Source: Linderina pennispora (Eukaryota > Kickxellomycota > Kickxellomycetes > Kickxellales > Kickxellaceae). From it: a DNA stretch of 64,000 bases. The notes under the pieces are model-generated. The model saw only the letters and a list, made by a program, of their open reading frames with translations. It ran no database searches and was not told the origin of the DNA. The number at the start of each line of letters is the position of its first letter. Within the stretch, counting starts at the first letter, position 1. The position numbers were made by a program, and so were the translations under genes. The DNA lies in assembly GCF_002104995.1 (NCBI RefSeq), contig NW_024468259.1:248001-312000 (forward strand), given 5' to 3'. Positions 56,216 through 64,000 of the stretch are shown here, piece by piece.

Positions 56216-58459
56216 ATGAAGGACTACGCTGGCTTATTCGACGCCATGGTAGCAAACATCACCGCCCCACCTCTATCACTTGATGAATTCCGCCTGTTCG
56301 TCTCTCGCGATTCGCAAGCAAAAAATGCGCTTGCATTCTGTGAGTGGTACCAGCGCTATCGCACTGTATATTTCGACCGCAGCGGCGTGCAATCACTACA
56401 CAAGACAGCAACTACTGCAGCTAGCTCACGTCCTGGAATACCCGAGCAGTTTGCGCTGTCGAATTCCAACTTGTCGTCGCTGAGATCAGCCCGTTTGCCT
56501 GTTGACCGTATCTCGATGCGGTCAATCTCGGTACCAAATTTGCGATCCCGTGGCTTGAATGCCGCAGCAGCCTCTGGCGGAAACATTTACACGCTCAAGG
56601 CTCACAGCTTTACAGATCTTCATCAGGGTGCTGCTAGCCACGGCCGCAGCACGATCAGCTCTGGAACCACGGACACACAGAGCTCATCCAGCCTACATGC
56701 AGCTTCCTTCGGCCCACACCAGGCCAAGGAGCAGGGAGCCGACACTGACCAGGAGAGCGCTTCTGAGGCTACGCCAGTTGCCCACGCTGAAACACCCGCA
56801 AAGGCATTGCTCAGTCGCCGGCGACACTCACTACCCGCTACGCCTTGTGACTATGTGCTCGAGTCTGAATCCAAAGAGCAGGAGGAAAACAGGCAGCAAA
56901 TACAGTCTCTACTTGTCCTGGAGTGCTGGATGCGATTCCTTGACGACAACGCCGCCGAACAGTTGGTCATCCCAGATGCTGAACTGCGGTTTATCAAGGA
57001 GCGCCTGCCGCTCAGCATCACCCATCTAACGCGGCCACTGCTCTGCCCAGGCGACATGATTTCAGCCCGGTCGTCAGCCTCAGGCGCCAAAATTAATTCA
57101 GCAGCGGCGACAGTTGCACAGTCGCGTACTGGTGACGACGACTCTATTGAAATCGGGAGCCACGAGCCGCATAATCCTCGTCGCATGGTGACTCTTGGCC
57201 TGGTTACCCAGCGCTCGCTTCAGTTTCAGCAGCCCGATTATATTCTCAAGCGCAACTTCGTCTCTCAAGTCCAGCTGCGTCGGGTTAATCTGGACCAGGT
57301 TCAGTCCCCGCTGTCGCTTAAATTCGGAGTCAAATATTCCGACTCTGAATCTGACGATTATGCTGAGGTGCATGTAGCTGCGCTAAATGGCTCAACCACT
57401 GCAAAGGATTTTATTGCTGGCATTCGCCGCATCTCTACCATGCCCACCATGAGATTGGGAAAGATGATGTCCCAGCTGGCACTCAACCCTGACGCTGATT
57501 CGATATCGCCTACTGAGGCGACGGCAATGCGCACTCAACGCCTCATCTCTGTTGGCGAGCTCCGAAAACACCACCCTTCGTTGCGTCCTCGCCCGCCTTT
57601 CGTGTCTGTTATCTCCGGAGGCAAGAACGTCGATATTCTAGGATACAAACCGGTTCCACAGTCTATTTCCGAGCTGCTTGAGCCAAACGCTGTTCCTCCA
57701 GCTCTCTTTGACACCATTGCAAAGCTAGCAACGGCCCACCTTGTTGCCAACCACTTTCCAGACTTTTGCTGGCAGGCGTCGCAGAACATTTCGCGTAAGG
57801 AGGGTATCATCGGTTTAGCCGCTGCGTTTATGTCGCTTTTCGTAGGCCTCGCCGTAGCCACTGCCATGACGCTGGGCCATGTGCACACCGCTTGGCGAGC
57901 ATTTGCCCTCCCGTTCCTGTTTGCTGCCTGCTCGATTGGCGTGGTTGCATGGCGACGTGTCAGCATCTGTCTGTGGTTTATGCGCAGGCGGTCGACGAGA
58001 ATTGTCAAATCACACATGCTAACCCGTACTCGCGATCCCGAGATGGCTGTGCAAACCGATCCCAGCCAACAGGGGCTCGATCTCAAACGTGTGCGTATCA
58101 TCACAGGGACATTCGTCGACCCGTACCAGGCCTGCATCTCTGGCACTGTCCTTACCGGCTGGCAGTACATATCTGGATCCTGCGGTAATATAGTTGCAAT
58201 TCCTGCCGCTGTCTCAAGTCCTTCACTGTGGTCGTACCAGACCACACTGATGCCGGTCAACAGCTTCGTGAGTAGACTGGTAACACTAATGCTGCGCTCA
58301 CGGTGCATGGGCAGCTCATGGACGATTGACCTAGACCAGCACTACTACGAGGTAATTGAGCCCGAGGTGCTACATGACCAGTCCCGCACTGTTCTTATCG
58401 AGCTTGCTATCATACTGGTGCTCTTCACGATAATCGCTGCGATTGTGTTTGTATGGTGA
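56216..58459 (+). CDS. RAX1-like RGS-domain membrane protein
   Basis: A 747-residue intact protein with an RGS-like fold and three C-terminal membrane segments, as in fungal RAX1 (polarity marker and bud-site selection) proteins. Seen: SLDEFRLFVSRDSQAKNALAFCEWYQRY starts the RGS region. A large disordered Ser-rich insertion (about residues 60-210) follows, then ENRQQIQSLLVLECWMRFL. The last RGS helices appear as LFDTIAKLATAHLVANHFPDFCWQA. Transmembrane segments are at about 57806-57870, 57898-57960 and 58395-58455. Cytosolic loops carry Thr/Asp-rich stretches. A GTPase-activating role versus a scaffold role is undecided. A divergent paralogue lies at 60995-62533 on the opposite strand. Confidence 0.78.
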   Translation: MKDYAGLFDAMVANITAPPLSLDEFRLFVSRDSQAKNALAFCEWYQRYRTVYFDRSGVQSLHKTATTAASSRPGIPEQFALSNSNLSSLRSARLPVDRISMRSISVPNLRSRGLNAAAASGGNIYTLKAHSFTDLHQGAASHGRSTISSGTTDTQSSSSLHAASFGPHQAKEQGADTDQESASEATPVAHAETPAKALLSRRRHSLPATPCDYVLESESKEQEENRQQIQSLLVLECWMRFLDDNAAEQLVIPDAELRFIKERLPLSITHLTRPLLCPGDMISARSSASGAKINSAAATVAQSRTGDDDSIEIGSHEPHNPRRMVTLGLVTQRSLQFQQPDYILKRNFVSQVQLRRVNLDQVQSPLSLKFGVKYSDSESDDYAEVHVAALNGSTTAKDFIAGIRRISTMPTMRLGKMMSQLALNPDADSISPTEATAMRTQRLISVGELRKHHPSLRPRPPFVSVISGGKNVDILGYKPVPQSISELLEPNAVPPALFDTIAKLATAHLVANHFPDFCWQASQNISRKEGIIGLAAAFMSLFVGLAVATAMTLGHVHTAWRAFALPFLFAACSIGVVAWRRVSICLWFMRRRSTRIVKSHMLTRTRDPEMAVQTDPSQQGLDLKRVRIITGTFVDPYQACISGTVLTGWQYISGSCGNIVAIPAAVSSPSLWSYQTTLMPVNSFVSRLVTLMLRSRCMGSSWTIDLDQHYYEVIEPEVLHDQSRTVLIELAIILVLFTIIAAIVFVW

Positions 58460-58509
58460 TGTAATTTCATATGGGGGATGGCAATATACAACTACATGTT
58501 CGCTGCCCT

Positions 58510-59298
58510 TTACAATGATTTAAGCGCGTAATACTTCGTCATACAGCCGACGCTGGTGCGCCCGAACTTAAGAGCCACCTGGTCCCACTTGATGCTCGCA
58601 TCGGTTGTGTAGATTTCCTGAATATGTTCAAGAAGATTGCTCTCCTCACTCGCCTCCCATGGGCGAATGTTCTGCCTGTTCATAAATATCTTGGCTGACG
58701 AGCGCTCGCGGCTGCTTGGCTCACGCAGCACCGGCCGGACCGTTGGCCCATCTGTAAGCACATCGTCTAGGCTGTCGAACATGTCGTCGGCACTGGCGCT
58801 GCTTGATAGATCAAGCATTTCTCGTGTGCCGTGCGTTGGCATGGTGCGCTTTGAGGCAGCTCGGGGTATTTTGCGGCTTCGCAGCAAGCTGAGAAACTCT
58901 GATGTGTTGTGTTTGTTGGCTGTGGGCCAAACTCTGCCATTTGTACCGCCTTGGACATAGGTCGCAGGCGTGTCTTTCTGCTGAGAAGAGTGCATCGTCA
59001 CTTTGGTGGCCATGCTGTCCGCACCCTTGCACCCCGTGTCCCTGCGCAGCCGCCGCTTACCAGACTTTGGTGATAAGCATGTCGAGTCGGACATGTACCC
59101 AGAGAATATTTCGTCTGATGGGCCGTCTGCTGCTTCGGAGTAGATTTCAATTTCAGGCAGGCTCATTGTGCGCTGGAGCGGGGCAAATTCTGGAATCGAT
59201 GTTTTTGTGCGGTGGAGTAGTGTCAGCCGTCTGCCGCTTGTCTGTGAAGGGATGCTCTCTGGCTGACTACTGAGGTGTCGTAGGTTTAGTTTCCACAT
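58510..59298 (-). CDS. Myb/SANT-like DNA-binding protein
   Basis: A 262-residue intact protein. The N-terminal 200 residues are Ser/Asp-rich and disordered. The C-terminal roughly 50 residues form a Myb/SANT-like repeat: WEASEESNLLEHIQEIY, then IKWDQVALKFGRTSVGCMTKYYAL. The tryptophans and the GRT...C..KYY pattern fit a single DNA-binding repeat. A nuclear role is likely; no target can be inferred. It is divergent from the STN1-like gene at 59589, with 290 bases between starts. Confidence 0.7.
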   Translation of the reverse strand: MWKLNLRHLSSQPESIPSQTSGRRLTLLHRTKTSIPEFAPLQRTMSLPEIEIYSEAADGPSDEIFSGYMSDSTCLSPKSGKRRLRRDTGCKGADSMATKVTMHSSQQKDTPATYVQGGTNGRVWPTANKHNTSEFLSLLRSRKIPRAASKRTMPTHGTREMLDLSSSASADDMFDSLDDVLTDGPTVRPVLREPSSRERSSAKIFMNRQNIRPWEASEESNLLEHIQEIYTTDASIKWDQVALKFGRTSVGCMTKYYALKSL

Positions 59299-59588
59299 TT
59301 GCCGCTAGTTAACTGGCTGAATTCGAAGAGATAACAACTATAGCGCAAATTGAAGGAAGGAGAGAGTAAAAAAGGTGCAGCAAGAAAGAAGGCAACTACC
59401 AATCACTCAGTGCGCCAACTTTTGTCTGCAGTGGACCACACCGCAGGTGCATACCGCTGAAGCCCATATCCACGCATGGCCAGGCCGTCGTAGCCATGCC
59501 ATGCTGTGTTAGCTGGCACAGGCAACTGAATCTAGGTTTAGCCCTCTTTTCTCTGAAAATCTCGGAACCCTCAGCCACCTATCGAGCG

Positions 59589-60854
59589 ATGACTGCAAGC
59601 CAGACTCACACACGGGAGCTGAGTCTTCGAGCGCATGCTCAGCTCTTCATTAAACATGCCCTGGCTGCGGAATCGCTATCCAATATTGGTCTGAGTCAAG
59701 TAGAGCCTGCAGAACCCTGTGCTTCTCGAGGCTACCCCCATCGGCTCCGGATCAGCGACACAAACAACCCAAACATCAGCCATAGCCTAACCTTTGGACG
59801 CATACGAGTGTATGGCACCATCGTGGGCAAGTCAGTGGCTGAGATCGATGCGCGCAAATGCACATTTTACTACATTGACGACACAACTGGAATCATCCCA
59901 TTTATGCTGTGTCCCTGCACGAGAGAGGGCTATGGTGATGATTTGACAGAGAAGAGCGAGATGGAAACGCGGTTGTCACAAGGCCGAACATCCGACGGCG
60001 AGCTAACTGGTACCTCTTTAGTTGTGATGGGCCAAATATGCCACTCCTTGTTCCCGTCAACCCAGTCATCGCGAACCAGCTCCAGCTGCTCTGCTGACCA
60101 GCCGACGACATGGATTCGGGGCCACATGATCGACATAAAGACAGACCCAATGTCGGATATTGCAGCCATGATGGATACACAACACATGTTTGGCTACTAC
60201 TTCCCAAGCTATGCCGATTTGCCTCCCTATAATAGCCCGCAGTATGAAGGGCTAGGTGGCAGATTTCCATCTCAGAGCATGCGCTCATTTTTGCAGTCGC
60301 AGCTTTCACAAGCACCTTGTGGAGCTCGGACGTTCAGACAGCAGGAGGCTAATTCGGCTGAACGTGGACATGGCAGGCCGACCCTTGTAACCAATGCTGA
60401 AACGCAAATGTATCCCCAGGGTGTGGCAAGCAACTCTGAACTGCATTTCTCACCACATCCACCGTCAGCAAAGCGTGTAAGAATCGTCCATTTAGACGAT
60501 ACTGAGCCCTATACCTCAAAATCGTCGCATCCAGCGGATCAGTCCTCGCCCACATGTCATATACGCAAGAAACCTCGTGGTGAAGTGATATCTGAGCGAC
60601 TGTCGAGTGACTCTCTTGATGCCTTCGATATTGGTGACAACACGCTCTTCGGAAACTTGGATGCCCTGGATACACTGCTGCCTAGCGAGGTGCCAGCGGT
60701 GCGGACACTTTTGCAGAATCAAGGCAATTCAGCCACACACAGTGTCTTAGTTGCTAAGCTGGTTGAGATTGGAAGCAATCCCGAAGAAGCTATCGAGGAT
60801 ATGCTTTTGGCAGGAGTGCTGATAAGGCGAGGCGATAAATACTCACTTGTCTGA
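59589..60854 (+). CDS. OB-fold protein, possibly STN1-like telomere-capping protein
   Basis: A 421-residue intact protein, counted from Met at 59589 (MTASQTHT), with an upstream in-frame extension that is less likely. It has a central OB-fold-like block: SLTFGRIRVYGTIVGKSVAEIDARKCTFYYIDDTTGIIPFMLCP (in parts), followed by WIRGHMIDIKTDPMSDIAAMM. A long disordered region comes next. The last 45 residues, LVAKLVEIGSNPEEAIEDMLLAGVLIRRGDKYSLV, look like a winged-helix. OB plus winged helix is the order of STN1 in the CST complex and of RPA32. The preceding LFIKHAL and PNISHSLT segments fit STN1 better. Without a profile search the STN1 call is tentative. Confidence 0.55.
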   Translation: MTASQTHTRELSLRAHAQLFIKHALAAESLSNIGLSQVEPAEPCASRGYPHRLRISDTNNPNISHSLTFGRIRVYGTIVGKSVAEIDARKCTFYYIDDTTGIIPFMLCPCTREGYGDDLTEKSEMETRLSQGRTSDGELTGTSLVVMGQICHSLFPSTQSSRTSSSCSADQPTTWIRGHMIDIKTDPMSDIAAMMDTQHMFGYYFPSYADLPPYNSPQYEGLGGRFPSQSMRSFLQSQLSQAPCGARTFRQQEANSAERGHGRPTLVTNAETQMYPQGVASNSELHFSPHPPSAKRVRIVHLDDTEPYTSKSSHPADQSSPTCHIRKKPRGEVISERLSSDSLDAFDIGDNTLFGNLDALDTLLPSEVPAVRTLLQNQGNSATHSVLVAKLVEIGSNPEEAIEDMLLAGVLIRRGDKYSLV

Positions 60855-60994
60855 GTGCAATTTGTAGTACATATTGAAGGAGATGTTGGATTTAAAAGAA
60901 CGGTAGCTGGAGTAGAACTGATAAACTAACAGCAAATGACGCATGGGTATTCTGAATATTAACATCGCAGATATATTGACAAACTGATGTTGAA

Positions 60995-62533
60995 TCAGCA
61001 CACTGGCCTCCTGGTTGGTACAAGCATGATGACAAGCCAGTAGGCGAGAACACCAATGTGCCAAATAATCAGCTGAGGAAGAATCGCATGGGTGCCAGTG
61101 TGCCACCAGATGTATGGAGAAGTGCCTGTACCCAACGAGTTAACTCCAGTGGGCAAGTGGTTAGATTGCGGTACAGCTTCGAATGTACTGTGGGCACAGG
61201 GACGGATGGATGGTGATTGTCGCGTCGGCAAGACACACGGCTCCGGATAGTGTGCCTCTATATCATTGCTCAGCTCTTCTGGTAATTTGGAATAGTGAGA
61301 GCCACTGGGCAATGGAGCTGTGTGGCGGCTGCCCACACTATTCAGCAGCGAGGGGGGTACCCTCTGAGCTGTCCACGGCGCAATAATCGCAAGCTCGTTT
61401 GCATCAAGTTTGTCTACTTGTGACAGCGTACCCGTCGATGAAATGTTGTGGGAAACAGGCAAGATATCTGTGAAGCTGGAGTCTGTGTTAATGGCGATAG
61501 TCGATAATGTGTGGCATTCGTGATGAACTAGCGGTGGGGCTGAAGGACTTGCAACCATGGTACCTGTAGAGCGACTGTGTGCAGGGCGGGGCTGGGGAGC
61601 GATCTCCGGGAACCCAGAACAGCCGTTTAATATATTGGCAGCATTTGAATCAACTGAGAGGGTGAACAGCCGGCTATCGGTGTCGGCTGGAGTGTCTGTC
61701 ACATTATATGTGTCACCAACATGTGTGGCTGTAGACACGGCCACGTTGGTATTCGACAAGAAATCCACCTGATGTATCTCGTCATCGCACAAGTATGGCG
61801 TTGGCTTTATGCTCCCAGTACTCGACGCGTGTAGCGCACGATGCCTTGGCAGTTTCTTGCAAAGGGCACGGAACAGTCGGACAAAGCATCGCTCTGGACT
61901 AGAAAAGAAGGCGCTGCAGGCAATCCCACCAATCGACCAATACGTGAACGGCAGGAAAATAAGACGAAGTTGGCGGTGGCAGACCGGCATGGTCATGATC
62001 AGGACTACACCGACTGTTAATATAGCAAGAAAGGCTGACCACACAGCCATGTTGTAGCTGCAATGCTGTTTTGCGTGTTGGATCCGGCTCCATTTTATGT
62101 ATTCGGGGATCGTGCTGTTCTGAACAAGGTTGGTTATGTGGTCAACTGCGGGTGTGAGAAGTGATGGTAGAGGTTCTGAGCCAATACAGTTTGCGATATA
62201 CTGCTGCATGCTGTCTGGGATGTTGATCGCAAGGGCGGCTCCAGGCAGTATAAAGATATCGGCAATGTTAGTTATGCGCGAGCTCATAGCCTCCAAATCA
62301 TTCGGATCTAGCTGACCTGTCTTCACATCGCTGAGAAGGCTGTGGTAGCACTCCAAGAATGACAAGTTTTCGCTACTGAGCTCGACAAATTCAACATACC
62401 AGCGGAACTCATGGAGCGTGTATGGTTTAGGTGCCTCATCATCGAGAATGTCCTTAACCGCGAAGCTGTGATGGTACTGTTGACAGTGGTGACTGCTGCT
62501 GTTTCCTATCCTCATGTGCAACGAATGGAGCAT
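60995..62533 (-). CDS. second RAX1-like RGS-domain membrane protein
   Basis: A 512-residue intact protein with the same plan as the gene at 56216. It begins with an RGS-type segment YTLHEFRWYVEFVELSSENLSFLECYHSLL and a helical block ending IPEYIKWSRIQHAK. Two membrane helices follow, MAVWSAFLAILTVGVVLIMT and LIFLPFTYWSIGGIACSAF. A long cytosolic or lumenal loop and a final C-terminal membrane helix LIIWHIGVLAYWLVIML close the chain. The loop is rich in Ser and Thr. Both RGS genes and the genes between them lie within the inverted repeat arms. Confidence 0.72.
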   Translation of the reverse strand: MLHSLHMRIGNSSSHHCQQYHHSFAVKDILDDEAPKPYTLHEFRWYVEFVELSSENLSFLECYHSLLSDVKTGQLDPNDLEAMSSRITNIADIFILPGAALAINIPDSMQQYIANCIGSEPLPSLLTPAVDHITNLVQNSTIPEYIKWSRIQHAKQHCSYNMAVWSAFLAILTVGVVLIMTMPVCHRQLRLIFLPFTYWSIGGIACSAFFSSPERCFVRLFRALCKKLPRHRALHASSTGSIKPTPYLCDDEIHQVDFLSNTNVAVSTATHVGDTYNVTDTPADTDSRLFTLSVDSNAANILNGCSGFPEIAPQPRPAHSRSTGTMVASPSAPPLVHHECHTLSTIAINTDSSFTDILPVSHNISSTGTLSQVDKLDANELAIIAPWTAQRVPPSLLNSVGSRHTAPLPSGSHYSKLPEELSNDIEAHYPEPCVLPTRQSPSIRPCAHSTFEAVPQSNHLPTGVNSLGTGTSPYIWWHTGTHAILPQLIIWHIGVLAYWLVIMLVPTRRPVC

Positions 62534-63367
62534 ACTAGTGGAGCTCGCATATGTCGGTGGTGTAATATGGATGGCAGTATATGATGTCTACCATATCTGT
62601 CGGGCAGACAATACAATTTAGCGGGTTCCTGATGATATAACAAGTGAAGAGAAGCAATAAATGACTATGAAGTAGCAAGAGAGGAGAGATTGGTCGTTAT
62701 ATAAATGCTCTGGAATATACGGGATCTCCAGGGTCTGGTAGCAAAATCCAACGTGCTCGATAATGATAGAATGGCTTTTACTTGCAAAGTGCTGAGAATG
62801 GGGAGGTCAACTTGAAACCGCTGAATTCCGCAGAGGTGGTGTAAGGAGACTCAGCAAAGCCTTTATAGGAAAGTGGACTTCCATTCTTGTACACCATAGC
62901 CATCTACCAAGAAGTGGTGTGTTTTTATTATTATTATAAACATTCCCCACCCCGGCAATGCTCAGCCAACAAAAAAGCTCATCTGCCATACCTGGCCAGA
63001 GAGATGAAACTGAACCTTGGAAACCCATTTGAGATGCTCCCCCTACGATCAAATTGTGGCGCTAGGCTAGTACAAAAAATTGCGGAATTCCCCAGTTAAA
63101 CTGGCTGCTATGCATCGAATGTTTCGAAGAAAAAGCAATAGCCGGCTTTGAGATGACATTGATAGTGTTGTCAGTTAGCTAGGCTGGCGCGCCTTCACAA
63201 TTGGAGCTCACTGTGTAGTCAGCACGCGCTTTGCTGGTTCCTGCAGTCCATGGCTGGCCACAATGGGTGCTAGGCAATTGGCTTTTTGGATGCGTGTCTC
63301 ATGACTCTGGTGAAAATTTGCGACTGAAAAGCATAGCTAAATGGTCTCGCGATATAGACTGCATAAT
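62534..63367. other. spacer before the second inverted repeat arm
   Basis: 834 bases with short frames only. No motif recognised. It should contain the promoter of the second RGS gene. Confidence 0.4.
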
Positions 63368-64000
63368 CTTCAGCAGTAGTGGGGGGGTGATAGAATTGAC
63401 AAATTGCAGTCGTGGTCGACATGGTGGTTATGTCCAACAGCGTGTTTATTTGAGCAGCAACTCAGAGAAAAGAGACCAGCTACAAAGCTCCCAAGAGACA
63501 CGCCCTAGGTGGATAACAGGTATCCAGCTCCACGCCCGGTGGCAAGCCCTCCTGCTAACAGGACAGCTGCCACACGAAAGAAGGACGAGGAAACTAGGAA
63601 CCGCGCTTTGGTAACTGTACAATATTCCCAATGTGAACTTGGTACAGGTGAAAGAGTTGAGCGGAAGTCGCCAGAATATAGCCGGCCCTGCCCTCAGAAC
63701 CACTGCGTCAAACAACCACTAGATGGACACGGCTGCTGGGGGACAGAGAGAAATGCGCTGCTTAGTACAGGCGGTGGGGCTTGCCCATGGTGCTCTTGAT
63801 GTACAGCGACTTGACGTTCTGCCAGCGCTTCTTGAGCAGCGACACCAGGAAGTTGACAGCAAGCATGATGTTGCCGAGAACCTCGTCCTCCTCCATGCTG
63901 ACGTTACCGATGGCAACGGCCAGGCACAGAACCTTCTTGAGCTGGAACTTGATGGTGGCACGGATCTCGTCGGCACGGGCAGTGAGGTCGTCGGTGTGCG
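63368..64000 (-). repeat. inverted repeat arm 2 (partial second RPL10A copy plus 3' flank)
   Basis: Reverse complement of 55164-55796, nearly identical over the compared length and running off the window. It includes the RPL10A 3' coding part and its 3' flank with the same AATAAA region. Confidence 0.9.
63762..64000 (-). CDS. RPL10A: 60S ribosomal protein L10a (uL1), second copy, 5' part outside the window
   Basis: The minus-strand frame from 64000 down to the stop at 63762 is the last 79 codons of uL1, ending in [11 protein letters not shown]. It matches the copy at 54418-55402 in the compared region, including noncoding flank. The rest of the gene is beyond the window, so copy number and intactness cannot be judged. 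Confidence 0.9.
   Translation of the reverse strand, partial: HTDDLTARADEIRATIKFQLKKVLCLAVAIGNVSMEEDEVLGNIMLAVNFLVSLLKKRWQNVKSLYIKSTMGKPHRLY

Noticed and set aside
57535-58308. 257-codon minus-strand open frame over the first RGS gene
   Set aside because: Overlaps a complete membrane protein with membrane helices in the right order; no motif of its own.
1-64000. tRNA, rRNA or CRISPR loci
   Set aside because: No sequence with a clear tRNA B box or cloverleaf, no rRNA stretch and no regular spacer-repeat array was noticed on reading. CRISPR is not expected in nuclear fungal DNA. A tRNAscan-type search was not possible.

Overview
Organism and overall character. The window is nuclear DNA of a fungus. 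It holds spliced protein genes (GTAAGT-type donors), a PMP3-family cluster, an UNC93-like transporter, a GliK-like cyclotransferase, RAX1-like RGS membrane proteins, an RPC11 subunit, NEP1/EMG1 and EBP2. A CABLES-like cyclin-box gene and a Fanzor/TnpB-like fragment suggest an early-diverging lineage, possibly Kickxellomycotina; that placement is inference. Many genes are broken by single-base indels, mostly in short homopolymers, while neighbouring genes are intact. This looks more like residual consensus error than real gene decay.

Layout. 1-6.3 kb: secreted class 3 lipase and two tandem cytochrome P450s, all minus strand. 7.0-11.4 kb: divergent CK2 beta and TMEM16/anoctamin genes. 12.1-18.4 kb: UNC93-like transporter and ABCC-type ABC transporter. 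18.5-24.8 kb: EBP2 (minus), a CABLES-like gene with two introns over 1 kb, and EMG1. 25.8-27.7 kb: homeodomain regulator (minus). 29.6-34.1 kb: GliK-like gamma-glutamylcyclotransferase, mitochondrial carrier, small secreted peptide, HPM1-like methyltransferase. 34.8-37.3 kb: three tandem PMP3-family genes. 40.2-43.7 kb: FYRN/FYRC protein with a 1.28-kb intron, followed by about 7 kb without a recognisable gene. 50.6-51.9 kb: minus-strand remnant with the N- and C-terminal parts of a Fanzor/TnpB-like nuclease but no catalytic middle. 53.8-55.4 kb: RPC11 and RPL10A as a divergent pair. 56.2-62.5 kb: two RAX1-like RGS membrane proteins flanking a divergent Myb/SANT-like and STN1-like pair. 63.4-64.0 kb: an inverted, nearly identical copy of the RPL10A 3' end and its 3' flank.

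Functional themes. Ribosome production (EBP2, EMG1, RPL10A, RPC11 and probably HPM1) is over-represented. Membrane and lipid functions (TMEM16, PMP3, ABCC, P450, lipase) form another group. No metabolic cluster acting as one pathway is evident apart from the two paralogous P450s. The observations most worth follow-up are the internally deleted Fanzor/TnpB-like element, the fungal CABLES-like gene, the inverted RPL10A duplication enclosing paired RGS genes, and the PMP3 trio.
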